Shown here piece by piece: positions 27,386-36,173 of a stretch of 64,000 nucleotides of DNA. The stretch covers positions 1-64,000 of the forward strand of contig JBEKFZ010000011.1 in the NCBI GenBank assembly GCA_050013075.1. Reading direction: 5' to 3'. Source of the stretch: JBEKIK01 sp050013075 (GTDB taxonomy: Bacteria; Planctomycetota; Planctomycetia; Pirellulales; Thermoguttaceae). The notes below the pieces were generated by a model that saw only the letters and a list, made by a program, of their open reading frames with translations, had not been told where the DNA came from and searched no databases. The translations under genes and the position numbers were made by a program. Numbering within the stretch: the first letter of the stretch is position 1; every line of letters starts with the position of its first letter.

Positions 27386-27580
27386 CTATTTTAGTATTTT
27401 TATCGGCAAGTGCTTTTCAAAGTTTTCAAAATCGTTATCGGTTGTGAGGATGGCGAGATTTTCCAGATAAGCCACGGAACAAATCAAGAAATCAATCGTC
27501 AAGCCTTGAATGCCTTTCCTTCGGCAGGAATTGGCGAATTCGGCGGCCTTTATAAAATGATCCGCCCGGCCTTGCGGTTT
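27386..27580 (-). pseudogene. Remnant of a PIN-domain (VapC-like) toxin gene, C-terminal half
   Basis: The minus strand reads about 64 residues ending with TIDFLICSVAYLENLAILTT and DNDFENFEKHLPI, then a stop. This matches the C-terminal half of PIN nucleases (G..IDFLI.A.A......LTTD.DF with the acidic metal ligands). A TAA lies at the 5' side of the fragment; the N-terminal half, with the first catalytic Asp, and any antitoxin gene are missing. It looks like a decayed toxin. Confidence 0.7.
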
Positions 27581-27670
27581 TTACCGGAGCGGGTAAAATT
27601 GGCTAAATATAGATTATAGCGATTTCACCCGGCGCTAATACCGGCGGTAGATGTACAAGGAGGTTGTTTT

Positions 27671-29473
27671 ATGCGGACGGCAATTCGACATTTTGGAGTA
27701 TTGGCATTCGCACTGGCCATGGTTGGTCTAATGGGCACGGCGGCGTGGCCGCAAGCGACGCGGAGCCGATTGGGCACTGCTTTGCGCGGCGCGGATGGAA
27801 CGCAGCCGGCCGATTCTTCCGACGCCAATGCCAAAGCGCCTGAAGGGCCGCGATTTCGTCTGCGAGGGGGCCAGCGTTCGCAGGACGGCGATAAATCAAA
27901 AGCCGACCTGCCGGGCATGGGAAAAATCTCCGATCTGCCCGGCATGGGTAAAATTCCCGATTTGCAGGCCGCCAGTCCGGCGACCGAAACTTATAAAAAA
28001 GGCACTGAAGCTTTGGATAAAGGCGACTTTGATGCCGCCATAGACCTATTCAACCAGTCTATCAAGATCGATCCCAAATATGCCGCCGCTTATTGCGACC
28101 GGGGAATGGCCTATGTCAGCAAGGAAGAATTCGACAAGGCCATTACCGACTTTAATACCGCCGTCCAGTTGGCGCCAAAGGGCGGTAGGATTTATTTCAA
28201 CCGGGCGTTCGCCTATTTCCGCAAAAACGAGATCGATAAAGCAATCGACGACTATACCGCCGCAATCCGCCTGTTTCCGAACTACGCCGAAGCCTACCGC
28301 GATCGCGGTTTTGTCCGCCTGCAAAAGGGCGAGATCGAGCCGGCGCTGGACGATCTGAATCAGGCCATCCGTTTTGCTCCCAACGACGCCGCCGCCTACG
28401 CCAGCCGCGGCGCAGCCCTATCGCAGTTGGCCGACTGGGACCGGGCCATAGCCGACTTTTCCAAGGCCATTGGGCTCGAACCCCAGGATCCCGAAACCTG
28501 GTGCGACCGGGGCAACGCATACGCCATGAAAAAGGATTTTGACGCCGCTTTGGCCGATTTGGACAAGGCCGTGAAAATGTCGCCCCAGGAACCTTCCTTC
28601 CATTTCACCCGGGGTTACGCCTTGTTGGGCAAGGGCGAAACCAATAAAGCACTGGCCGAACTGAACGAAACCTTGCGTCTTGATCCGAATTACGCCCATG
28701 CCTTTCGCGAGCGCGGCCATGCCTTGCTCAATCAAGGCAGTACGGATTTGGCCCTGGCCGATCTGGAAAAGGCAGTCCAACTCGCTCCGGACGATCCGGA
28801 GGCCTTGTATTACCACGGTTATGCCACTTATCTAAAAGGCGATGTGGACAAGGCGATAACCGATTACGATCTGGCGCTGAAGTCGGACAGCCACTTTACC
28901 GAGGCCCATTTTCAAAAGGCCATGATCGCCTTGGAAAAGAACGATGCGGATAAGGCCCTGGCGGAATACAAGGAAGTGATCGCCCTGAATCCCTTACCTC
29001 CGGAAGAGTATAAAAATTGGGGCCGGCCCGATGACAAGGAAAAACGCGGCAAAGCGGTCGATAACCTGGAAGAGACGTTGCTGAAGGCCAAGGATGAAGC
29101 GCAGACGCATTCGCGGCAAGGCACAGCCCTGCACAAGAAAAATGAATTGGACAAGGCGATTGCCGAATACGATCAGGCCATAAAGCTATATCCGCGCTTT
29201 ACCGAGGCGTATTTCAATCGCGGTCTGGCTTACCGGCAAAAGGACAATATGAAACAAGCCCTGCTCGACTACACCCAAGCCATCCAGCTTGATCCTAAAT
29301 ACATTCCGGCGTATGCTAATCGAGGGTATGCGTTTTACAAGCTCGGCTATTTGGATCGAGCCTTGGCCGACTTCGACAAGATTCTCGAAATCGATCCGAC
29401 AAACGCCGAAGCGAAAAAAAGCAAAGAGACGTTAATTAACATGCGCGTCGGCGGCGAGTCGCCGCGCAATTGA
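27671..29473 (+). CDS. Secreted tetratricopeptide-repeat protein
   Basis: 600 residues behind AGGAGG. A signal peptide (1-28, ending AAWPQA) is followed by a low-complexity part with duplicated KISDLPGMGK/KIPDL, then about twelve 34-residue TPR units from residue 103, for example AIDLFNQSIKIDPKYAAAYC and ALADFDKILEIDPTNAEAK. TPR arrays form a superhelix for protein-protein contacts; here it acts outside the cytoplasm. Partners are unknown. The next gene starts about 20 bp later, so they are likely cotranscribed. Confidence 0.93.
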   Translation: MRTAIRHFGVLAFALAMVGLMGTAAWPQATRSRLGTALRGADGTQPADSSDANAKAPEGPRFRLRGGQRSQDGDKSKADLPGMGKISDLPGMGKIPDLQAASPATETYKKGTEALDKGDFDAAIDLFNQSIKIDPKYAAAYCDRGMAYVSKEEFDKAITDFNTAVQLAPKGGRIYFNRAFAYFRKNEIDKAIDDYTAAIRLFPNYAEAYRDRGFVRLQKGEIEPALDDLNQAIRFAPNDAAAYASRGAALSQLADWDRAIADFSKAIGLEPQDPETWCDRGNAYAMKKDFDAALADLDKAVKMSPQEPSFHFTRGYALLGKGETNKALAELNETLRLDPNYAHAFRERGHALLNQGSTDLALADLEKAVQLAPDDPEALYYHGYATYLKGDVDKAITDYDLALKSDSHFTEAHFQKAMIALEKNDADKALAEYKEVIALNPLPPEEYKNWGRPDDKEKRGKAVDNLEETLLKAKDEAQTHSRQGTALHKKNELDKAIAEYDQAIKLYPRFTEAYFNRGLAYRQKDNMKQALLDYTQAIQLDPKYIPAYANRGYAFYKLGYLDRALADFDKILEIDPTNAEAKKSKETLINMRVGGESPRN

Positions 29474-29496
29474 TCTATTACATTAAGGAGGAAGAT

Positions 29497-30774
29497 ATGA
29501 AAAAATCCTGGAAATGGTGGGTTTCGTTCGCCATAAGCGGGTCCTTGTTGTTGGGCCTGGGTTGCAGTGAAGAGAGCAAAAAAACCGGCTCGGCAGGTTC
29601 CCAGCCTTCGACCGGCGCATCTTCGGCGGAGGAGAAATCACCCGCCGCGGCCGGCGAAAAAGAGCAGCCCGAAAACGCGACCGAATCCACTTCCCCAAAC
29701 ACCCCTGTCACTAACGAGAGCGAGAATAAAATGAGCATCAAGAAAGAACCCTATGGCAAAACACCGGACGGCACGGAAGTCGACCTTTACACCCTGACCA
29801 ATGCCAACGGCTTGAAGGTAAAAATCATTACTTACGGCGCCACGATCACCGACGTTGAATTGCCCGACCGCAACGGCAAGCTTGAAAACGTGGCTCTTTT
29901 CCGCGATTCTCTGGAAGATTTCATGGACAAAAGCACGCCGTACTTCGGATCCACAATCGGCCGCTATGGCAACCGTATCGCCAAAGGCAAGTTCACGCTT
30001 GAAGGCAATGAATATACGCTTGCACAAAACGACCACGGGAATTCCCTGCACGGCGGCGTGAAAGGGTTCGATAAGGTCGTTTGGAAGGCCGAGCCGGTCA
30101 AAAGCAAGGATTCAGTAGGCGTGAAATTCACTTATGTCAGCCCGGACGGCGAGGAAGGATATCCCGGGACCCTTACCGCGGGGGTCATCTACAGCCTGAC
30201 TAATAAGAATGAACTGAAGATGGATTATACCGCCAAAACCGATAAGCCCACGGTCGTTAATCTTACTAATCACACCTACTGGAATTTATCGGGCGCAGGC
30301 TCGGGCGACATCCTCGGCGAGGAGCTGATGCTGAATGCGGACAATTATTTACCCGTCGATGATGGACTGATTCCGACGGGCGAGGTCAAGCCCGTCAAAG
30401 ACACCCCCATGGATTTTACCACGCCCATGACTATCGGCTTGCGAATCGATCAGGTCTCAGGCGGATACGACCATTGCTATGTGCTGAACAAGAAAGAAGG
30501 TGAAGCACTGACACTAGTGGCGAAAGTAGACGATCCGAAAAGCGGCAGGGTAATGGAAATCTACACCACCGAACCGGCCGTGCAGTTCTACACCGGCAAC
30601 TTCCTCGATGGCACGATAACTGCCGGCGGGAAAACCTATCAGAAACATGCCGCTTTCTGCCTGGAAACTCAACATTATCCTGATTCGCCCAACCAACAGG
30701 CATTCCCCAGCACCGTGTTGCGTCCGGGCGAAACCTATAAACATACCACAGTACATAAGTTCAGCGTGGAATAA
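29497..30774 (+). CDS. Exported aldose 1-epimerase (GalM-like), probable lipoprotein
   Basis: 425 residues starting behind AAGGAGG. The N-terminus has a hydrophobic segment ending LLLGLGC, an imperfect lipobox with Cys23, then a Ser/Glu/Ala-rich linker to about residue 75. The epimerase domain shows YGATITDVELPDRNGK, FGSTIGRYGNRIA, NSLHGGVKGFDKVVW, the catalytic His in NLTNHTYWNL and the catalytic Glu in FCLETQHYPDSPNQ. It interconverts alpha and beta anomers of hexoses, here on the outer side of the inner membrane. Confidence 0.95.
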   Translation: MKKSWKWWVSFAISGSLLLGLGCSEESKKTGSAGSQPSTGASSAEEKSPAAAGEKEQPENATESTSPNTPVTNESENKMSIKKEPYGKTPDGTEVDLYTLTNANGLKVKIITYGATITDVELPDRNGKLENVALFRDSLEDFMDKSTPYFGSTIGRYGNRIAKGKFTLEGNEYTLAQNDHGNSLHGGVKGFDKVVWKAEPVKSKDSVGVKFTYVSPDGEEGYPGTLTAGVIYSLTNKNELKMDYTAKTDKPTVVNLTNHTYWNLSGAGSGDILGEELMLNADNYLPVDDGLIPTGEVKPVKDTPMDFTTPMTIGLRIDQVSGGYDHCYVLNKKEGEALTLVAKVDDPKSGRVMEIYTTEPAVQFYTGNFLDGTITAGGKTYQKHAAFCLETQHYPDSPNQQAFPSTVLRPGETYKHTTVHKFSVE

Positions 30775-30801
30775 GAGATTCTATTTTAAAGCCTATCCAA
30801 A

Positions 30802-30842
30802 AACTCCCCTGCCCCATTGGAAGAGGGGCAGGGGGGGTGATG
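30802..30842. repeat. GC-rich hairpin repeat
   Basis: CTCCCCTGCCCC pairs with GGGGCAGGGGGGG about 10 bp later, 25 bp after the epimerase stop. It belongs to the G/C-rich intergenic repeats. The rest of 30843-31285 holds no gene; an inverted pair GGCAGCGC/GCGCTGCC at 31022-31091 is noted but not assigned. Confidence 0.6.
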
Positions 30843-31285
30843 GCATGGGAAAAGTACACAAGCAAGGCAAGACGTTCTTTCAGCCCGCCACCCCCTGTAG
30901 AGTTAATTTGCCAAAAATGGTCGGTATTCGATTAAATTTGCTTGACAAAAAAAACATAATGGATAAAAAGATACTTAGAGAGATTGCTTAACTCACAAAA
31001 TCAATTCTATTCATGATTTTGAGGCAGCGCGTTTAATACTTAACTCTCACGAAACTGGTCATCCCAAGCAGGGGATGATGGGCGCTGCCAGTAATGCTTT
31101 CGCCCTTTGTTTTCCATCTGTTTGGGCGCCGGTTTCTTGCGAGTGTTAATTTCAGATTAAACCCATAGTTTTCATGAAACCGGAGATACCAAAGTTTAGC
31201 CGTTGGCTCCAACGTGAGATTGCATAAGGGGTCAAGCAAACTAGCTCTAAAATCCACAACCAAATTGAAAGGGGAAGGTGCTTTT

Positions 31286-31918
31286 ATGAGGTTTAGAACA
31301 TTTGCAATCGTCTTCTGTGCATTACTATCTTGTGCGTCCATAAGCAACGCCAGCCTGATTCTAGGGGACCATAGTGTTGATGCATCAATTCAAAGTCCCA
31401 GTTTCGATTTAACGGGAGGCCCTGAAGATTACACATTGTCAATTTCCGGGGGCCAACTCAGCTCGCCTGGTAGTGTATTGGCGACTTTAACACAGGATGG
31501 CGGGTCGGATGATCCGAACATCTGGGTCACCAACGGCTTTGGAAACGATACTGATTTTGCATGGACCGATTATCACGTCGTAGTAAAGATGGAGCATCCC
31601 TTTAATCTTTCTAACGCTGGCGTAATCGGTCTTTTCGACGCGGATGGAAATCCCCTGCCCAATAATTGGACTGCCACACCTCTGACATTGACGGCGGCAG
31701 TTCCCATCGGCGGCCAGTATGTTGGATATGTCGATTATCAAGGCGGTACTGCGGTCCCAATACTTGGCGAGTTGGATTTTACTTATAAGATTTCATTTAC
31801 CGGCTACAGCACTACAACATACACTCAAGACTTGTATCCCACTCCCGAACCCGGCACGCTGGTACTTTTGGTTTGTGGAGTTCTGGGCCTGTTGGCCGTT
31901 CGGCGTCGTTTCGCCTGA
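31286..31918 (+). CDS. PEP-CTERM sorting-domain protein
   Basis: 210 residues. A signal peptide (1-23, CASISNASLI) and a C-terminal PTPEPGTLVLL, hydrophobic stretch and RRRFA make a classic PEP-CTERM signal, recognised by an exosortase that cleaves and anchors or releases the protein. The middle is a Gly/Asp/Thr-rich beta-type region with no known domain. The start ATG follows GGGGAAGG. The frame extends 24 codons upstream without support. No exosortase gene is in the window. Confidence 0.88.
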   Translation: MRFRTFAIVFCALLSCASISNASLILGDHSVDASIQSPSFDLTGGPEDYTLSISGGQLSSPGSVLATLTQDGGSDDPNIWVTNGFGNDTDFAWTDYHVVVKMEHPFNLSNAGVIGLFDADGNPLPNNWTATPLTLTAAVPIGGQYVGYVDYQGGTAVPILGELDFTYKISFTGYSTTTYTQDLYPTPEPGTLVLLVCGVLGLLAVRRRFA

Positions 31919-31952
31919 TCAATAGCAGACAAGAGAATTCGATTATAAATCA

Positions 31953-32010
31953 TTCACCCCTTTTACACCGTGGTCAAAACGAGCAAACGGTGTAAAAGGG
32001 GTGATTTTTT
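31953..32010 (+). terminator. Intrinsic terminator after the PEP-CTERM gene
   Basis: TCACCCCTTTTACACCG pairs perfectly with CGGTGTAAAAGGGGTGA and is followed by TTTTTT, 35 bp after the stop codon. The strong stem plus T-run is the best intrinsic terminator in the window. The region from here to 32338 holds nothing else recognisable. Confidence 0.85.
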
Positions 32011-32338
32011 ATCCGCGTGGTTCTTTAATTTATTGATTCATCGAAGTATAAAAAACTCATCTGGCTCCATTTTGCATTCTGCTACAAAACGAGCTTACTC
32101 ATCTCGTAAAAATTAACGTCTATCGGCAATTGGGTATTTTACGAAAGTAATACCTATAAAAAAGCTTGTTTTAATAACCAAGGATATCCGGCGAATTCTA
32201 TCCTCGTCATTTTTGTTGACCGCCGCCTTTTCTTTGCATCTTATCTATTTTCAATTAAATCCGTTCATCAACCAGAAAGCCGGCAGGCATCGCAAGTCGA
32301 TATAAGCAAAATAGATAAACTTTTGGAAAGGTCCGGAA

Positions 32339-32572
32339 ATGAAGATATCCAGAGAACCCGATCTACTGCTAATCCGGAAACTCGTCGAAAAACTCAGCGA
32401 TAAAGATCCGCGAGTGCGGCGCAACGCCACCGGCGCCCTGCGTATGCAAGGGTCCAAGGCGGCGGAGGCAGTGCCGGCGATTTCTCGCCTTTTGGATGAT
32501 GAGGATCCCAGGGTTCGCCGGGAGGCTGAACAGGCCATCGAGCAACTCAGCCCGATAGCCATTCGCGCATAA
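32339..32572 (+). CDS. Small HEAT-repeat protein
   Basis: 77 residues with two HEAT motifs: IRKLVEKLSDKDPRVRRNAT and ISRLLDDEDPRVRREAEQAI. No signal peptide. It ends 12 bp before a PfkB kinase gene, so the two are probably one operon. HEAT pairs of this size often act as protein-binding accessories; nothing shows the partner. Confidence 0.8.
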   Translation: MKISREPDLLLIRKLVEKLSDKDPRVRRNATGALRMQGSKAAEAVPAISRLLDDEDPRVRREAEQAIEQLSPIAIRA

Positions 32573-32584
32573 AGGCGGTCAGAA

Positions 32585-33505
32585 ATGACGACGCCGATAT
32601 TCGACATATTGGGTTTTGGCGCGGTGGCTGTGGACGATCTTCTTTACGTCGATGAATATCCCCCGGCGGAGAGTAAAGTTCGAGTGCGGCATCGATTGCG
32701 TCAGTGCGGCGGGCTGACCGGAACCGCATTGGTGGCCGCCTCGCGTTTGGGGGCATTATGTGCGTATGTCGGATTGTTGGGCAACGACGAGTTGTCAATA
32801 TATGTGACGGATTGTTTCGCCCGCGAGGGCGTGGATACGTCACATTGCGCGCGGCGTGCCGGGGCCAAACCGGCACAGTCCACGATCATCGTCGATGAGC
32901 ACCATAAAACCAGGACGATATTCGCCTCGCTCGCCGGAGACATCGGCGCAGACGTCGAACTGCCCTCAAGGGAATTAATAAGTTCCGCACGCGTTATTCT
33001 CGTCGATCATCACGGACTGGAAGGCACGATTCGCGCTCAGCGTATTGCCCGCGAAAACGGCGTGGCAATCGTGGCCGATTTCGAGCGCAAAGCAGAGGGA
33101 AATTTCCTTGACCTGCTGGCACTGGTCGATCACCTGGTGATTTCCGACCGCTTTGCCGTGGAATTGACCGGAAAGACCAAACCCGAACAGGCAACGGCTG
33201 CCTTGTGGACCGCAAAACGCCGGGCGGTAGTGGTCACTTGCGGGTCTGCCGGCAGTTGGCTTTTGACCGATGATTATAAAAAACCCGTTCATTGTCCGGC
33301 TCGGGCCGTTAAGGTACTCGACACCACCGGGTGCGGCGATGTATTCCACGGGGCTTATTCGGCGGCCCTGGCCCGGGGCAAATCTCCGGCGGAATGTGTG
33401 GAATTCGCTTCGGCCGCGGCTGCACTAAAGGCTACCCAACGGGGCGGACAGACCGGCTGCCCCACGCTACAACAGGTGGAAGAGTTTTTGCGACGCGCGG
33501 AGTGA
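32585..33505 (+). CDS. PfkB-family carbohydrate (ribokinase-like) kinase
   Basis: 306 residues. The N-terminus ILGFGAVAVDDLLYVDEYP and the glycine-rich RQCGGLTGTALVAASRLGA match the substrate lid and first PfkB signature. The second signature is VLDTTGCGDVFHGAYSAAL, whose Asp is the catalytic base. It phosphorylates a sugar or nucleoside; the specificity cannot be assigned. Confidence 0.92.
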   Translation: MTTPIFDILGFGAVAVDDLLYVDEYPPAESKVRVRHRLRQCGGLTGTALVAASRLGALCAYVGLLGNDELSIYVTDCFAREGVDTSHCARRAGAKPAQSTIIVDEHHKTRTIFASLAGDIGADVELPSRELISSARVILVDHHGLEGTIRAQRIARENGVAIVADFERKAEGNFLDLLALVDHLVISDRFAVELTGKTKPEQATAALWTAKRRAVVVTCGSAGSWLLTDDYKKPVHCPARAVKVLDTTGCGDVFHGAYSAALARGKSPAECVEFASAAAALKATQRGGQTGCPTLQQVEEFLRRAE

Positions 33506-33601
33506 CGGAAAAACGGCGTCTTCCCCTATTCATTCGTGGCAATTGCTGTAGAATTTTGCAATTAAACAAGATTCAATAATTCCCGGAGCGATGTCCGGGA
33601 C

Positions 33602-33727
33602 TATTGAGTCTCAGGTAAATAACGTCGTGGAGAAATCAGAGCCGGGGCGTGTCGCCCCGGCATTTCCGCACCCGACACGGCCCGGCTCTGATGGGAAAAC
33701 ACGACATTCATTATCTGAGATTCAATA
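33602..33727. mobile_element. 126-bp MITE, copy 2
   Basis: Ends TATTGAGTCTCAG and CTGAGATTCAATA are perfect inverted repeats, and the internal CAGAGCCGGGGCGTGTCG stem is as in copy 1 at 26233. Compensatory changes keep each copy's ends complementary (GTGTCAG/CTGACAC against GTCTCAG/CTGAGAT). Confidence 0.9.
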
Positions 33728-33792
33728 AATGATGAATACAACAGTATTAAAAATTTTATGAAATCTAATATGCAATCCTTGGGGAAATTTTC

Positions 33793-34833
33793 ATGCAAAA
33801 AATGAAAGCTTTGGTAAAAAGCAAACCTGAAGGCGGATTGTGGTTGGAAGACGTGCCCGTTCCCCAGATCGGCATCAACGACGTGCTGATCGAGGTCTTG
33901 CGCACGGGCATTTGCGGCACCGACGTCCACATTTACAACTGGGACGCCTGGGCGCAAAAGACCATTCCCATCCCGCTGGTGGTAGGGCATGAATTTGTCG
34001 GCCGAATCGTTGACATGGGCGGCAACGTGAAGGATTTTCGAATAGGCGACGTTGTCAGCGGCGAAGGACACGTGGTTTGCGGCCGTTGCCGCAACTGCAT
34101 GGCCGGCCGGCGCCATCTTTGCATGGAGACCCTGGGCATAGGCGTGAATCGGCCCGGCGCTTATGCCGAGTATATCTCCCTGCCCATGACTAACGTTTGG
34201 CATCACGATCCTTCCATCCCCCGCGACGTGGCGGCGATTTTCGACCCCTTGGGCAACGCCGTGCACACTGCGCTTTCCTTTCCGGTGCTGGGCGAGGACG
34301 TGCTCATTACCGGCGCGGGACCGATCGGCATCATGGCCGCGGCCGTGGTCCGACACGCCGGAGCGCGCTACGTTGTCATCACCGATGTGAATCCCTATCG
34401 CCTTGAACTGGCCCGGAAGCTCAAGCCCACGCTGGCGCTGGACGTCCGCACTCAGACTATCGCCGACGCACAAAAAAAACTGGGGATGAAGGAAGGATTT
34501 GACGTGGGCTTGGAGATGTCGGGCAATCCGGCGGCATTCCGCGACATGCTGGCCAACATGTGTCACGGCGGAAAGATCGCCATGCTGGGAATCCCGGCCG
34601 GTGAAATGGCCATCAACTGGTCCACCGTGATCTTCAACATGCTCACCATTAAGGGAATATACGGGCGCGAAATGTACGAGACCTGGTATAAAATGACGGT
34701 GATGATCCAAAGCGGCCTGGATATCGACCCGGTAATCACTCACCGTTATAGTTACTCCGATTTTGAAAAGGGATTCGCGGCCATGTGCTCCGGAAACTCG
34801 GGCAAGGTGATTCTGACCTGGAAAGAGGAATAA
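33793..34833 (+). CDS. tdh: L-threonine 3-dehydrogenase
   Basis: 346 residues, zinc medium-chain dehydrogenase that oxidises L-threonine to 2-amino-3-ketobutyrate with NAD. Catalytic zinc ligands are Cys41 (GICGTDVHIYNWDAW) and His66-Glu67 (GHEFVG); structural zinc cysteines are 96, 99, 102 and 110. The Rossmann motif is GAGPIGIM. It is followed 14 bp later by kbl, the next enzyme of the pathway, which settles the substrate. Confidence 0.96.
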   Translation: MQKMKALVKSKPEGGLWLEDVPVPQIGINDVLIEVLRTGICGTDVHIYNWDAWAQKTIPIPLVVGHEFVGRIVDMGGNVKDFRIGDVVSGEGHVVCGRCRNCMAGRRHLCMETLGIGVNRPGAYAEYISLPMTNVWHHDPSIPRDVAAIFDPLGNAVHTALSFPVLGEDVLITGAGPIGIMAAAVVRHAGARYVVITDVNPYRLELARKLKPTLALDVRTQTIADAQKKLGMKEGFDVGLEMSGNPAAFRDMLANMCHGGKIAMLGIPAGEMAINWSTVIFNMLTIKGIYGREMYETWYKMTVMIQSGLDIDPVITHRYSYSDFEKGFAAMCSGNSGKVILTWKEE

Positions 34834-34847
34834 AGGGCGCGTATATA

Positions 34848-36032
34848 ATGTTCGGTAATATAAAAAATTATCTGGCCGATCAACTCCAAGAGATCCGCAA
34901 AACCGGACTTTACAAATCGGAGCGGATCATCACCAGCCCGCAACGCGCTCGGGTATCCGTCCTGGAGCACCAAGGCGTCTTGAATCTCTGCGCAAACAAC
35001 TATCTCGGTCTGGCCGATCATCCGGAAGTGATCCGCGCCGCCCATGAAGCCCTGGACCTTTGGGGCTACGGGCTGGCAAGCGTGCGATTTATCTGCGGCA
35101 CACAGCGGATACACAAGGAATTGGAACAAAAGATAAGCAACTTTTTGGGAACCGAGGATACGATTCTTTATTCTTCCTGTTTCGACGCCAACGGCGGATT
35201 GTTCGAAACGCTTTTAGGCCCCGAAGACGCCGTCATTTCCGACGAACTGAACCACGCCAGCATTATCGACGGCATCCGGCTTTGCAAGGCCCGGCGATTT
35301 CGTTACAAAAACAACGACATGGCCGATCTGGAAACGCAACTTAAACAAGCGGCCGATGCACGGTTCAGCATCATCGCCACCGACGGCGTTTTCTCCATGG
35401 ACGGCATACTGGCCGATCTGCCGGGCATTTGCGAACTGGCCGATAAGTACGGCGCTCTGGTGATGATCGACGACTCGCACGCCGTGGGCGTTTTGGGCCG
35501 GCAAGGGCGAGGAACGCACGAATATCACGGCGTGATGGACCGCATCGACATCCTCACCGGCACGCTGGGCAAGGCCCTGGGCGGGGCAAGCGGCGGATAT
35601 ACCAGCGGGCGCAGAGAAATTATCGAACTGCTCCGCCAGCGGAGCCGGCCGTATCTGTTTTCCAACTCAGTTGCGCCGCCCATCATCGGCGCGGCCATGA
35701 AAACCATCGAATTGCTTTCCCATTCCACCGAATTGCGCGACCGTTTGGAAACAAATACCAAGACATTCCGCCAAGGCATGTCTAAGCGCGGTTTCCAGAT
35801 CACCCCCGGCATACATCCCATTTGCCCAATCATGCTCGGCGACGCAGCTCTTGCCGCCCGCATGGCCGACGCCCTGCTTGAGCGCGGGATTTATGTTGTT
35901 GGCTTCTCTTATCCGGTGGTCCCCCAAGGCACAGCCCGGATCCGCGTGCAAATCTCCGCGGCACATACGGCAGATGACCTTCAATTCGCCATGGAGGCGT
36001 TTGGGGCGGTGAAAGCGGAGATGGGGATTTAA
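34848..36032 (+). CDS. kbl: 2-amino-3-ketobutyrate CoA ligase (glycine C-acetyltransferase)
   Basis: 394 residues, PLP enzyme that splits 2-amino-3-ketobutyrate with CoA to glycine and acetyl-CoA. The PLP lysine is Lys242 in GTLGKALGGASGG; other family blocks are LCANNYLGLADHPEV, GYGLASVRFICGTQ and MIDDSHAVGVLG. The frame extends back into tdh, but ATG 34848 gives the standard MFGNIKNYL start. With tdh it completes threonine breakdown to glycine. Confidence 0.96.
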   Translation: MFGNIKNYLADQLQEIRKTGLYKSERIITSPQRARVSVLEHQGVLNLCANNYLGLADHPEVIRAAHEALDLWGYGLASVRFICGTQRIHKELEQKISNFLGTEDTILYSSCFDANGGLFETLLGPEDAVISDELNHASIIDGIRLCKARRFRYKNNDMADLETQLKQAADARFSIIATDGVFSMDGILADLPGICELADKYGALVMIDDSHAVGVLGRQGRGTHEYHGVMDRIDILTGTLGKALGGASGGYTSGRREIIELLRQRSRPYLFSNSVAPPIIGAAMKTIELLSHSTELRDRLETNTKTFRQGMSKRGFQITPGIHPICPIMLGDAALAARMADALLERGIYVVGFSYPVVPQGTARIRVQISAAHTADDLQFAMEAFGAVKAEMGI

Positions 36033-36035
36033 AGA

Positions 36036-36084
36036 AAAGGGGACATTCTACTTTTAATAAAAAAATCAGAATGTCCTCCTTTCC
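36036..36084. mobile_element. Short inverted-repeat element (GGGGACATTCT)
   Basis: AAAGGGGACATTCT and AGAATGTCCTCCTTTCCC are inverted repeats around a T/A-rich loop, just after kbl. A GGCCGCAAGCGGCC palindrome follows at 36117. Both belong to the dispersed repeats of this genome. Confidence 0.7.
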
Positions 36085-36173
36085 CCCTTCCCTTTCCCCC
36101 TAAGCATACTTGCACCGGCCGCAAGCGGCCGGGCTAAACCATCAACTATCCACTCATTCCTCACTCCTCGCCA

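Noticed and set aside
31022..31285. Possible riboswitch upstream of the PEP-CTERM gene
   Set aside because: An inverted pair and some conserved-looking stems exist, but no consensus of a known riboswitch class could be matched.
33601..34743. A 380-codon frame on the minus strand
   Set aside because: It is antisense to tdh and starts in a MITE-free shadow of its codons; His/Gln-rich composition is typical of a complementary-strand artefact.
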